This document shows positions 52,783 through 60,791 of a stretch of 64,000 bases of DNA, piece after piece. Where the stretch lies: positions 1 to 64,000 of the forward strand of contig NZ_KE387017.1 of assembly GCF_000430005.1 (NCBI RefSeq), read 5' to 3'. Origin of the DNA: Desulfovibrio cuneatus DSM 11391 (GTDB lineage: Bacteria > Desulfobacterota > Desulfovibrionia > Desulfovibrionales > Desulfovibrionaceae). The translations under genes and the position numbers were made by a program. Numbering within the stretch: position 1 is the first letter of the stretch; every line of letters starts with the position of its first letter. The notes beneath the pieces were generated by a model. It did no database searches, was not told the origin of the DNA, and saw only the letters and a list, made by a program, of their open reading frames with translations.

Positions 52783-53389
52783 TAAACACTTTATGGCAAA
52801 AAATCTGGCTTCTTCCACCCATGAACTGCAAAATATTCTGGCAATTATTAAAGAATCCAGCTGCCTTGTGGAAGATGTGCTCCAGATTAACGGCAAGCCC
52901 CGCATGAAGCATGGGGACAAGCTGTATCATTCACTGGAAGTTATAGGCGAGCAGGTGGACCGCGCCAAAGTGCTGCTGCGTGCCTTGAACAGTTTTGCCC
53001 ATGCCGTTTCAGACGGGGCACAAACATGCGACCTGGTGGAAACCGGAAAACAGACGGCACAGTTGGTGGAGCGTTTTGTGCGCCTGAAAGAGCATGCCCT
53101 TCAGGTAGTGGTGGAAAATGGTTCCGCCCACATTGCCTGCCCGCCAGAGGAGGTTATTGAAGCCCTGCATTCTCTTATTATCCAGGCAATAACGGCCTGC
53201 ACCCCCAAAGCCCCTGTTTTGTTGCGGCTTGGTGCCCAGCAAAATGGCCAGGCACTTGCCATTATTGAAGTGGCTGGTGCCGCCTGGAACCCGGAAGAAA
53301 TGGAGCAGCTTGCTGCCAAGGCCGGGGGAAGCGTTGTTCTGGCACCAGGGGTGTGCACTGTGCAGTTCCCTTGTGCTGCCAGTTTGTGA
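52775..53389 (+). CDS. Kinase-like protein with degenerate ATPase domain
   Basis: 204 residues beginning with GTG, overlapping the upstream stop by eight bases. A HisKA-like helix carries ASSTHELQNILAII (His16), but the later region lacks a recognisable N-box and the GxG lid motifs (EALHSLIIQAITACT, then VAGAAWNPEEMEQLA). It is probably a histidine phosphotransfer or dimerisation partner rather than an active kinase. This is inferred from missing motifs. Confidence 0.78.
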   Translation: MTDKHFMAKNLASSTHELQNILAIIKESSCLVEDVLQINGKPRMKHGDKLYHSLEVIGEQVDRAKVLLRALNSFAHAVSDGAQTCDLVETGKQTAQLVERFVRLKEHALQVVVENGSAHIACPPEEVIEALHSLIIQAITACTPKAPVLLRLGAQQNGQALAIIEVAGAAWNPEEMEQLAAKAGGSVVLAPGVCTVQFPCAASL

Positions 53390-53395
53390 GGCGCT

Positions 53396-53773
53396 ATGCA
53401 AGCAGGTACACAAAAATCTGTTCTTATCATTGATGATGAAGAAGACTTTGCCCACACACTGGCGGAACGTCTGTCCCTCAGGAATTTAGCTGTGCAAGTG
53501 GCTTGTTCCGGGGCAGAAGGGCTGGCTTTTATGGAACAAAATCTACCGGACGCTCTGTTGCTTGACATGCGCATGCCTGCAATGTCTGGCATTGAGGTAT
53601 TGCGCACTGTGCGGCAAAAGTACGGTATGTTGCCAGTGCTTATTATTACAGGGCATTGCTCGCAAGAAGACCACGACAGAGCACAAGAACTTGGCGTGCA
53701 GGGGTATCATTCCAAGCCACTTGATTTTAAGGAATTATTTGAGCAGCTTGTGGAAGTGTTGCACCAAAAATAA
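53396..53773 (+). CDS. Single-domain response regulator
   Basis: 125-residue receiver with IIDDEEDFAHTLAERL, Asp57 in LLDMRMPAM, Thr in ITGHCS and Lys in HSKPLD. It resembles the receiver encoded at 52393, suggesting duplication within the operon. It starts seven bases after the kinase-like gene. Confidence 0.92.
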   Translation: MQAGTQKSVLIIDDEEDFAHTLAERLSLRNLAVQVACSGAEGLAFMEQNLPDALLLDMRMPAMSGIEVLRTVRQKYGMLPVLIITGHCSQEDHDRAQELGVQGYHSKPLDFKELFEQLVEVLHQK

Positions 53774-53807
53774 GCTGGCCTGCGGGCAATAGCCACAAGA
53801 GTATTGC

Positions 53808-53868
53808 AAGACTTTTGCACAATAGCCTTAACGTGGCTTCCCGTAGGGAAGACGCTCTTAAAAAGCAC
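53808..53868. repeat. Inverted flanking repeat, left copy
   Basis: AAGACT-TTTGCAC-AATAGCCTTAA, then CTTCCCGTAGGGAAG, then ACGC and AAAAAGCACG. It aligns over about 62 bases with the reverse complement of 55126-55189; the two copies enclose the receiver-kinase gene. Confidence 0.75.
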
Positions 53869-53910
53869 GCCCAACGCAGTGTTGTAATGGTCTTACTTCA
53901 GGAGGCTACC

Positions 53911-55059
53911 ATGTCTGCATCGCCTTCACGACAGCCAGTTCTCCTTCTTGTGGATGATGAAAAAGAGTTTGGTGCTGCCCTTTCTTTCCGGCTGGGTACG
54001 CGGGGGTTGCCCTGCCTTTATGTCGAGAGCGGGGAAGAAGCCCTGACTATGCTGGAAACACCGGGGCTGGAAGTAGTGCTGTTGGATGTGAACATGCCTG
54101 GCCTTGGTGGCATTGAAACCCTTATTGCCATAAAGCAGAAACGGCCTGAACTGGAAGTGGTGCTGCTGACAGGAGAGGCAAACCTGGAAACAGCCGCCAG
54201 GGGAATGCGCCGCGGCGCGGGCGATTATTTGCTCAAACCCGTGAATTTTGAAAAGCTGATACTTTCGCTTGAACGTGCCCGGCAGCGGGCTGCCTCCCAC
54301 ACGGAACGGCTGCGGGCTGTACAGGCCGGGCATCTGCTTGCCCTTGGCACCCTGGCGGCAGGGCTGGCCCATGAAATGAACAACCCCCTGCACATTATTA
54401 CCCAGGGGGCAGAATGGCTGGAAGAGCTGGCTGAGGAATGCCAACAGGGCACATGCGACACAACCGCCCTGCAAAAAACGGCTGGGCAGGTAAAGCACAA
54501 TGCCATGCGCTGCGGCAACCTTGTTGCCCAACTGCTGCACCTTGCTACCCACAGCAAGCACCGGCAAGGGCAAACCCATGTGCCCCAATTGCTGCACAAA
54601 ATGGCCACCCTGTGGCAAGAACCGTTGAACAGCCTGGGGGCCCAACTGGTGGTTGACTGCCCGGAAACACTGCCACCAGTGCCGTGTACTACTGTGGAAC
54701 TTGAACCCGTGCTCATTCATTTGGGCAAAAATGCCCTGGACGCTTTGGAAAACCGGAAAGAACAGGAAGCCGGGCAGGGGGGGGCACCCCTGGTTTTGCG
54801 CCTGTATGCACGGCAGCATGGCGGTATGGTGCAGATAGAGGTAGCAGACACCGGGGAAGGCATTCCCCCAAGTGTGCTGCCGCATATCTATGACCCCTTT
54901 TTTTCCACCCGCCCGGTGGGAAAGGGCGCCGGGCTGGGCTTAACCATGTGCCATAGCATTATAAGCGCCTTGCGGGGGAAAATAAGCCACAGCCAGCAGG
55001 AAGGCGGGGGCACTGTGTGCCTGCTTGAACTGCCAGTGGAGTTGCAAGAAACGAAGTAA
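53911..55059 (+). CDS. Hybrid protein: receiver followed by histidine kinase
   Basis: 382 residues; soluble. The N-terminal receiver (VDDEKEF, Asp59 in LLDVNMPGL, Lys in LLKPVN) is linked by a short helix to HisKA (GLAHEMNNPLHI, His154) and HATPase (LIHLGKNALDAL, ADTGEGI, GAGLGLTM). A kinase controlled by its own receiver fits a phosphorelay middle step. ATG 53911 has AGGAGG upstream. It sits in its own transcriptional context, flanked on both sides by inverted copies of a 62-bp repeat. Confidence 0.93.
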   Translation: MSASPSRQPVLLLVDDEKEFGAALSFRLGTRGLPCLYVESGEEALTMLETPGLEVVLLDVNMPGLGGIETLIAIKQKRPELEVVLLTGEANLETAARGMRRGAGDYLLKPVNFEKLILSLERARQRAASHTERLRAVQAGHLLALGTLAAGLAHEMNNPLHIITQGAEWLEELAEECQQGTCDTTALQKTAGQVKHNAMRCGNLVAQLLHLATHSKHRQGQTHVPQLLHKMATLWQEPLNSLGAQLVVDCPETLPPVPCTTVELEPVLIHLGKNALDALENRKEQEAGQGGAPLVLRLYARQHGGMVQIEVADTGEGIPPSVLPHIYDPFFSTRPVGKGAGLGLTMCHSIISALRGKISHSQQEGGGTVCLLELPVELQETK

Positions 55060-55125
55060 CGGCAATTCTCGTTTGCTACTGCCAGACTTGGTATTACGGA
55101 GTCTGCGCGAGCAGGCGACTATTCG

Positions 55126-55189
55126 TACTTTTTGGCGCGTTTTCCCTGCGGGAAGCTGCTTTAAGACTATTTTGCAATAGTCTTAGCGT
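55126..55189. repeat. Inverted flanking repeat, right copy
   Basis: Contains TTCCCTGCGGGAAG and the perfect hairpin TAAGACTATT-TTGC-AATAGTCTTA (55162-55185). The reverse complement aligns with the left copy at 53808 in the same module order. It lies between the receiver-kinase gene and the next receiver gene. Confidence 0.75.
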
Positions 55190-55243
55190 GAGCAACACAT
55201 TGCAAAGTAAACGTATTTTCGACTAACAAAAAGGGAGTTTTTC

Positions 55244-55672
55244 ATGAATTTGAAAAAAATGAATCTTCTCATTGTGGATGACGAACCTGCCTTGTGCCGT
55301 GTGTTGGCGGAACGCCTGAATATTTTATATGGCATTACCCCGGACACCTGCCACAGTGGTGAGGAAGCCCTGGCCAAGGTTGCCCAAAATACCTACGATG
55401 TTATTGTGCTGGATATTGAAATGCCCGGCCTGAACGGGCTGGATACCTTGAAACAGCTTCGGCAAATTGCTCCAAAAACGCAGGTTGTCATGTTTACCGG
55501 GCATGGCTCCGATGAACGCCGTGTGCTTGCAGAAACCCTGGGGGCATTCAATTATGTGGATAAAATTGATGGTCTTTCCACACTCGCCCCTAATATTGAA
55601 GGCGCCTATAAATTGCGCAAAGCCCTGGAAGATACCTATGCCGCAGTAGCCATGAATGAATATTCTTCCTAG
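55244..55672 (+). CDS. Single-domain response regulator
   Basis: 142 residues. LLIVDDEPALCRVLAERL, Asp57 in IVLDIEMPGL, Thr in FTGHGS; the position of the conserved Lys is in NYVDKIDG. A C-terminal helical tail of about 20 residues follows. No output domain. Fourth receiver in this region. Confidence 0.9.
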   Translation: MNLKKMNLLIVDDEPALCRVLAERLNILYGITPDTCHSGEEALAKVAQNTYDVIVLDIEMPGLNGLDTLKQLRQIAPKTQVVMFTGHGSDERRVLAETLGAFNYVDKIDGLSTLAPNIEGAYKLRKALEDTYAAVAMNEYSS

Positions 55673-55763
55673 GGGCAGTTGGCGTGAACGAATTGCTGTT
55701 CGCTGCCAGGAAAGTATGTATTTCTTGCTGGTTAGCAGTAACACATAACAGTACGGGGTAGCT

Positions 55764-56114
55764 ATGAACAGGCGCACCTTCTTAACAGTTATAGTTGGTT
55801 TGGGATTGAGTGGTATAACCTCTGTTGCAATGGCCCGTGGCGGCAATGGTGGTGGCGGCGGCGGTGGTAACGGTGGCGGCGGCGGTGCTGGTAGCGGCGG
55901 CAGTGGTAGGGGGAACGGCAGTGGTGGCGGCAAGCAGCAGCAAAGCCAGCAGCAGAACACCTACCAAAATCGCAACGGGGAGCAAGGCTCACAACAAGGC
56001 ACACGCAGTAGTGGCACTTTTTCGGGCTCCCAGCGTGGAGCACGAGACGGCTCCGGGCCGGGAAATGGGCCAAAGGACGGCACAGGGCCAAACCACCCCC
56101 AAAATACACAATAA
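55764..56114 (+). CDS. Exported glycine-rich, glutamine-rich low-complexity protein
   Basis: 116 residues. A signal peptide (MNRRTFLTVIVGLGLSGITS, cleavage near AMARG; the NRR motif and following hydrophobic core faintly resemble a Tat signal) precedes a poly-Gly tract, a Gln/Ser stretch and a Gly/Pro/Asn-rich tail with charged residues. No folded domain is expected. It may be a surface or periplasmic matrix-like protein. The real-gene status rests on the good signal peptide; GC-rich glycine codon runs could slip in replication. Confidence 0.7.
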   Translation: MNRRTFLTVIVGLGLSGITSVAMARGGNGGGGGGGNGGGGGAGSGGSGRGNGSGGGKQQQSQQQNTYQNRNGEQGSQQGTRSSGTFSGSQRGARDGSGPGNGPKDGTGPNHPQNTQ

Positions 56115-56497
56115 CGCGAACGGCACCCGCCTTTGAGACGAGTGCACAAGAATTTTATGTTTGTCATGGCCAAAAGGCCGCATCATTGTAAATGCCGTAA
56201 ATTGACCCCATTGACATTCTCCCCCAAAAGTTATTCCAGATAGTTGCTGGATGCTCGAAAATCCCCTTTGACAACGCCAAATGTTAAGCACTTACATACC
56301 TGAAAATGTAAGTGCTTTTTTTGGTTATTCCTGGAATAGCTTGGAAAAGTCATCGTAACACACATGCGTAGTACACCCTCTTCCCAATTCTCTAAAAATC
56401 GCCTAAATTCGCTCAAAATCAATCATTTCTAGCGCGCAGTTACGGGTGTGGTAGCATGGCCACAGTAGTTGGCAGTGCGTGCGTACAAGGAAAAATC
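56115..56497. other. Intergenic region before the DeoR-type regulator
   Basis: About 380 AT-richer bases, with one strong terminator at 56287-56322 and otherwise no gene seen. The regulator's promoter should lie in the last 150 bases. Confidence 0.5.
56287..56322 (+). terminator. Rho-independent terminator
   Basis: AAGCACTTACAT-ACCTGAAA-ATGTAAGTGCTT followed by TTTTT; it is 170 bases after the glycine-rich gene. The distance leaves room for a long 3' UTR or an unrecognised small RNA. Confidence 0.85.
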
Positions 56498-57271
56498 ATG
56501 AAAGAATACAGGCACAGACAAATTCTGGCTATTCTTGAACAGCGTCCTGCTGTGTACGCTCAGGAACTGGCGACCATGTTGCAAGCTTCTGTAAGTACCA
56601 TTCGCAGGGATTTGCAGGAACTGCAAACAGCAGGGCAATTGCGCCGTGTGCATGGTGGGGCGTTTGGCGAAATTGATGGTGAAACGGAATTTGGCTTGCG
56701 GCTATGTGCCCGGAGGCAAGCAAAGCAGGCTATTTGCCGGGCCGTGGCAGAACATATTGACTCCGGCATGGTGCTTTTCATCGATGGTGGCACTACCACA
56801 GAACTGCTTATTCCCCTTTTGGTGAATAAGGTTGATTTAACCATTGTAACCTGTGGTTTGAACATTGCCCTGCACCTTACACGCTACCCTTACTTGAATA
56901 CCATTCTGTTGGGGGGAGAAGTGCATGCTAAATCACGCACTGTGGTGGGCATGTTACCCACTTCCCAACTGGAAAGTTTTAACATGCGCTTTGATGTAAG
57001 CCTTATATCCACCGCAGGCATAAGTGCAGAACACGGTGCTACCAACAGAATGATTGAACGCCTTGCACTGAAGAAAAAGGCCATTGCCAACAGCACCCAC
57101 AGTTACTTGCTTTGCGACAGTTCAAAAGTTGGTTGCACGTACTTGGGGCAAGTGGCGCCACTTTCCCAGTTCCGTGCTTGTTTTGTAGACGATGCCGTAA
57201 CCCTTGAACAAAAAAAGAACCTGCAAAAAGCGGGCAATATGGTTTTTGTGCCATTGGTGGAAAAACCGTAA
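56498..57271 (+). CDS. DeoR-family transcriptional regulator
   Basis: 257 residues. N-terminal DeoR helix-turn-helix (RHRQILAILEQRPAVYAQELATMLQASVSTIRRDLQELQTAGQLRRVHGGA) and a C-terminal sugar-phosphate-sensing domain with DGGTTTELL, TNRMIERLALKKKA and DSSKVG. ATG 56498 has AAGGAAA upstream. It precedes the KdgT/DUF1537/PdxA2 operon on the same strand and is its likely repressor. Confidence 0.92.
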   Translation: MKEYRHRQILAILEQRPAVYAQELATMLQASVSTIRRDLQELQTAGQLRRVHGGAFGEIDGETEFGLRLCARRQAKQAICRAVAEHIDSGMVLFIDGGTTTELLIPLLVNKVDLTIVTCGLNIALHLTRYPYLNTILLGGEVHAKSRTVVGMLPTSQLESFNMRFDVSLISTAGISAEHGATNRMIERLALKKKAIANSTHSYLLCDSSKVGCTYLGQVAPLSQFRACFVDDAVTLEQKKNLQKAGNMVFVPLVEKP

Positions 57272-57359
57272 GGTCCGCAGGGTGTTGGTTCATGGTGTTT
57301 TTTGAAACAGCAAAGGCACGTGTACACTTTTTTCCCATAACCCTTCTTAGGAGGACATC

Positions 57360-58319
57360 ATGAAACAGGTTCCCATTACTGACTGGCTTCAAAAATTGCC
57401 CGGTGGCATGATGCTTGTGCCCCTCATTCTTGGTTCGCTGGTGGGGACATTTGCGCCAGACTTTTTGCAGCTTGGCTCGTTTACCACAGCCTTGTTCAAA
57501 AACAGCGCATTACCTTTGATAGGGCTGCTTATTTTGGCAACAGGCGCACAAATTAACGCCCGTCAAAGTACTGGCGTGTTTAAACGGTGCGGTGTTGTGC
57601 TGCTGGGGAAAACCCTTATTCCAGCCCTGCTTGTTATTGTGTATGGCAACATTTTTGGGCGGGAAGGAATACTGGGTGTTTCCCTTATTGCTGCCATGAT
57701 CGCCTTTACCAACTCCAACGGGGGGTTGTGGCTGGCCCTTGCCGGGCAGTATGGCAATGAGGAAGACAGAGGCGCTTATATTGCCAGTGGCCTGAATGAC
57801 GGCCCCTTCTTTACCCTGCTTGCTCTTGGCCTTTCCGGCCACGCCAACGTACCCTGGCAGGCTATTGTGGGCACCGTTATTCCCTTTATTGTGGGGTTTG
57901 TGTGGGGAAATGTGGACCGCAAATTTGCTGACATGATGAAGCCCACAGCCGCCATTACCATTCCATTTTTCTCCTTTGCACTGGGCACCGGCATTAACCT
58001 GAATAACCTGATAACAGGTGGCATGACAGGCATTTTGTTGGGTATTGCTGTTACTGTGGTTACGGGCACCCTGTGTTTTATCGGCTACCGCTGGTTTGTG
58101 AAAGATTCCAACCCCGGCATTGGCTTTGCGGCAGGTACCACCGCTGGCAACGCTGTTTCCAGTGTTATTGTGGTTACCCAGGCCGACCCAAGCTTTGCCT
58201 CCTTCCAGGGCGTTGCCACAGCACAAATTGCTGCTGCCGTGCTGGTTACTGCCTTGCTTAGCCCGCTCTTTACGCACTACATGTCCAAGCGCTACGCCAA
58301 GGTGAAGCAAGGGGCATAG
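57360..58319 (+). CDS. kdgT: KdgT-type 2-keto-3-deoxygluconate (sugar acid) permease
   Basis: 319 residues with about ten membrane helices; the KdgT family carries sugar acids with protons. Motifs include GLLILATGAQINARQ, AFTNSNGGLWLALAGQYG and GTTAGNAVSSVIVVTQADPS. AGGAGG lies before the ATG. Coupling with a DUF1537 kinase and a PdxA2 dehydrogenase suggests that the cargo is a C4 sugar acid such as D-threonate or D-erythronate rather than 2-keto-3-deoxygluconate. Confidence 0.9.
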   Translation: MKQVPITDWLQKLPGGMMLVPLILGSLVGTFAPDFLQLGSFTTALFKNSALPLIGLLILATGAQINARQSTGVFKRCGVVLLGKTLIPALLVIVYGNIFGREGILGVSLIAAMIAFTNSNGGLWLALAGQYGNEEDRGAYIASGLNDGPFFTLLALGLSGHANVPWQAIVGTVIPFIVGFVWGNVDRKFADMMKPTAAITIPFFSFALGTGINLNNLITGGMTGILLGIAVTVVTGTLCFIGYRWFVKDSNPGIGFAAGTTAGNAVSSVIVVTQADPSFASFQGVATAQIAAAVLVTALLSPLFTHYMSKRYAKVKQGA

Positions 58320-58321
58320 CC

Positions 58322-59605
58322 ATGAACCAATATGCTGTGATTGCGGATGATTTAACTGGCGCAGGCGATACAGGCGTGCAGTTTGCCAAGGCGGGAACTG
58401 CTGCCCGTATTTTGTTGGGCAACTGGGGCCGTAATGACATTGTCGGGTGCGAAGTGGTGGTTACCCACACTGAAAGCCGCGCCCTTGCGCCAAAGCAGGC
58501 CTATGCGGCGGTGGCCAATTGTGCCACCGCGCTGGCGGAAGCCGGGGTTATGCCCCTGTATAAAAAGGTCGATTCCACCTTGCGCGGGCAAATTGGGGCG
58601 GAAATTGATGCCATGATGGACGTGTGGCACCTGCCCATGGCCTTGTTGTGCCCGGCGTTTCCTGCCAATGGCAGAACACTGGTGGGGGGCTACCTGCTGG
58701 TGCAGGGGCAGCCTGTTTCCCGCACACCCATTGGGGTAGACCCCGTTTGCCCCGTTAAGGAAAGCCACATTCCCACCTTGCTGCACGGGCAAACCACCCG
58801 CCTTGTGCACAGCATAAACTGTTCCGACCTGGATAAAGGGGAAGAACACGTGCAGGCATTACTTACAGAGTTTGCCGCACAAGGCGGTGGCATTGTGGTG
58901 GCAGATGCTGTTACCCAGCAGGACATGGCCTTGCTGGAAGCGGCCTGTTATGCCGTGAACCCATCAATTTTGCTTGTGGGTTCGGCAGGGTTGGCCCAGC
59001 CGCGGGCTGCCCGTTTGCAACAGCAAAAGCCTACACCCAAGCCGGTACTGACCATTGTGGGTTCAGTAAACCCCGTTTCGCGCGAGCAGCTTAAGCGTTT
59101 GCAGCGTGAAGGTGCAGGCTTTTTGCTGGTTACGGCGGCTGATTTGCTGGCAGAAGAAAGTGCCTGGCAAGCTATTTTGCAGCAAAAGCAGAATGAACTG
59201 CAACGTATGCTGTTACAGTATTCCAATGTGGCGGTGGCCACACCGGGCAACCGGGAAGAAGTGCAGGCTATGGTACAGCAAGGCGAAGCGTTGGGCATTT
59301 CCGTGCAGGAACTCGCCCACAGAATTGCCGCCCGCACAACCCATGTTGCCAAAACAGTGCTGCAAGAAGGGCCGGAACCTGCAGTGGCAGGGGTAGTGGT
59401 AACAGGTGGCGACATGGCCCAGGCCATGCTTTCCCACCTGGGCGTCACTGGCATTAACCTGCTGGACGAAGTAAGCCCCGGCATTCCTGTTGGGCTTTTG
59501 TGTGGCACAAGTGTTGGTGGCTTGCGGGTGGTAACCAAGGCTGGCGGGTTTGGCACGGCGGAAGCGCTTGTGGAAGCAGCCACTTTTTTACGAGAACGTG
59601 CATAA
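58322..59605 (+). CDS. Four-carbon acid sugar kinase (DUF1537 family)
   Basis: 427 residues. N-terminal substrate-binding domain with VIADDLTGAGDTGVQFAKAG and KKVDSTLRGQIGAEI; C-terminal ATP-binding domain with VVTGGDMAQAML and the KAGGFGTAEALVEA end. Characterised relatives (DtnK, OtnK, DenD-linked kinases) phosphorylate D-threonate, D-erythronate or oxo-tetronates at the 4-position. It starts two bases after kdgT. Confidence 0.9.
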   Translation: MNQYAVIADDLTGAGDTGVQFAKAGTAARILLGNWGRNDIVGCEVVVTHTESRALAPKQAYAAVANCATALAEAGVMPLYKKVDSTLRGQIGAEIDAMMDVWHLPMALLCPAFPANGRTLVGGYLLVQGQPVSRTPIGVDPVCPVKESHIPTLLHGQTTRLVHSINCSDLDKGEEHVQALLTEFAAQGGGIVVADAVTQQDMALLEAACYAVNPSILLVGSAGLAQPRAARLQQQKPTPKPVLTIVGSVNPVSREQLKRLQREGAGFLLVTAADLLAEESAWQAILQQKQNELQRMLLQYSNVAVATPGNREEVQAMVQQGEALGISVQELAHRIAARTTHVAKTVLQEGPEPAVAGVVVTGGDMAQAMLSHLGVTGINLLDEVSPGIPVGLLCGTSVGGLRVVTKAGGFGTAEALVEAATFLRERA

Positions 59606-59615
59606 GCGACGCTTA

Positions 59616-59655
59616 GGCAGTGCCCCACGCCTTTGGCGTGATACGGGGCACTGCT
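59616..59655 (+). promoter_or_regulatory. Intercistronic hairpin before pdxA2
   Basis: GCAGTGCCCC pairs with GGGGCACTGC around an inner ACGC-CTTTG-GCGT hairpin, in the 72-base spacer between kinase and dehydrogenase genes. No T-run follows; an mRNA-stabilising or processing role is likelier than termination. Confidence 0.55.
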
Positions 59656-59677
59656 GCGGAGCAGAAGAGGAGCGTAT

Positions 59678-60694
59678 ATGACAGTCCCCATTTTGGCCCT
59701 TACTATGGGCGACCCGGCCGGAGTTGGGCCGGAAATTATAGCCAAAGCCCTGGGGCGGGTGGAAGACCTGGCAGGCTGTTTGCCTTTTGTGGTGGGTGAT
59801 TACGCCACCATGCAAGGGCAGGCCCAGTATTTGCAACCAGGGTATTCATTTGTGCGGGTTGCCAGTGCGGAAGAAGTGAAGGCCCTGCCCAAAACACACT
59901 TTGGTGTGTACCAGCCGCATGGCAACCTGCACGGCATTGTGGCGGGGCAACTTTCTGCCCAGGCCGGGCAGGCCGCTGCGGCCTATGTTTATGGGGCTAT
60001 TGAGCTTGCCAAGCAGGGGGCTATTCAAGGTATTGTTACCGCACCGTTGAACAAGGCTGCCCTGCACATGGGGGGCGACACCCACCCAGGCCACACGGAA
60101 ATGCTGGCAGAAGGGTTTGGGGTGGAAAATTACGCCATGGTACTGGCAGCAGAAGGCAGTTATGTGTTCCACGTAACCACGCACTGCTCCCTGCGTGATG
60201 CCATTGGGCTGCTTACTGTGGAAAGTGTGTTGCAGCGCATTATTTTGGCCCACCTGCTTGCCAAAGCACTGGGGCAGGAACAAGACGTCATTGGTGTGGC
60301 AGGGGTAAACCCCCATGCCGGGGAAAACGGCTTGTTTGGCACAGAAGAGATTGACACTATTGCCGTTGCTGTGGAACAAGCCAAAGCTCAGGGCATTCCT
60401 GTTGTGGGGCCACTTCCTGCTGACGTGCTGTTCCCGCAAATGGCACGGGGGAAATACCACTTTGCCATAGCCATGTACCATGACCAGGGGCATGCCGTGT
60501 TCAAAGCCCTGTACTTTGATACAGGGGTGAATATTACCATTGGTCTTCCTGTTATTCGTACTTCCGTAGACCATGGCACGGCCTTTGATATTGCGGGCAA
60601 AGGCATTGCCCAGGAACAAAGCATGGTGGAAGCCATTCTGCTGGCAGCAAAGCTTGGGCCGAGCTGGAAAAGTATTAGCGAACAGTCGCAATAA
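59678..60694 (+). CDS. pdxA2: PdxA2-type 4-phosphotetronate dehydrogenase
   Basis: 338 residues of the PdxA family: TMGDPAGVGPEI, the metal-ligand His in GHTEMLAE, TAPLNKAALH, GVAGVNPHAGENGLFG, MYHDQGHAVFK and DHGTAFDIAGKG. PdxA proper oxidises 4-phosphohydroxythreonine in vitamin B6 synthesis. The coupling with a DUF1537 kinase marks this as PdxA2, which oxidises and decarboxylates 4-phospho-D-threonate or -erythronate to dihydroxyacetone phosphate. Confidence 0.88.
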   Translation: MTVPILALTMGDPAGVGPEIIAKALGRVEDLAGCLPFVVGDYATMQGQAQYLQPGYSFVRVASAEEVKALPKTHFGVYQPHGNLHGIVAGQLSAQAGQAAAAYVYGAIELAKQGAIQGIVTAPLNKAALHMGGDTHPGHTEMLAEGFGVENYAMVLAAEGSYVFHVTTHCSLRDAIGLLTVESVLQRIILAHLLAKALGQEQDVIGVAGVNPHAGENGLFGTEEIDTIAVAVEQAKAQGIPVVGPLPADVLFPQMARGKYHFAIAMYHDQGHAVFKALYFDTGVNITIGLPVIRTSVDHGTAFDIAGKGIAQEQSMVEAILLAAKLGPSWKSISEQSQ

Positions 60695-60717
60695 TTGTCT
60701 TTATTGGATTTTACAGT

Positions 60718-60764
60718 AAAAATACAGGCTGGCTCTTTTAGTAAGGAGCCAGCCTGTATTTTCA
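60718..60764. terminator. Bidirectional terminator between pdxA2 and grdA
   Basis: AAAATACAGGCTGGCTC pairs with GAGCCAGCCTGTATTTT across a short loop; the flanks give T-runs in both directions. It ends the sugar-acid operon and the glycine-reductase operon. Confidence 0.9.
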
Positions 60765-60791
60765 ACGTAGGTCATATGGGCATTCTGTATG

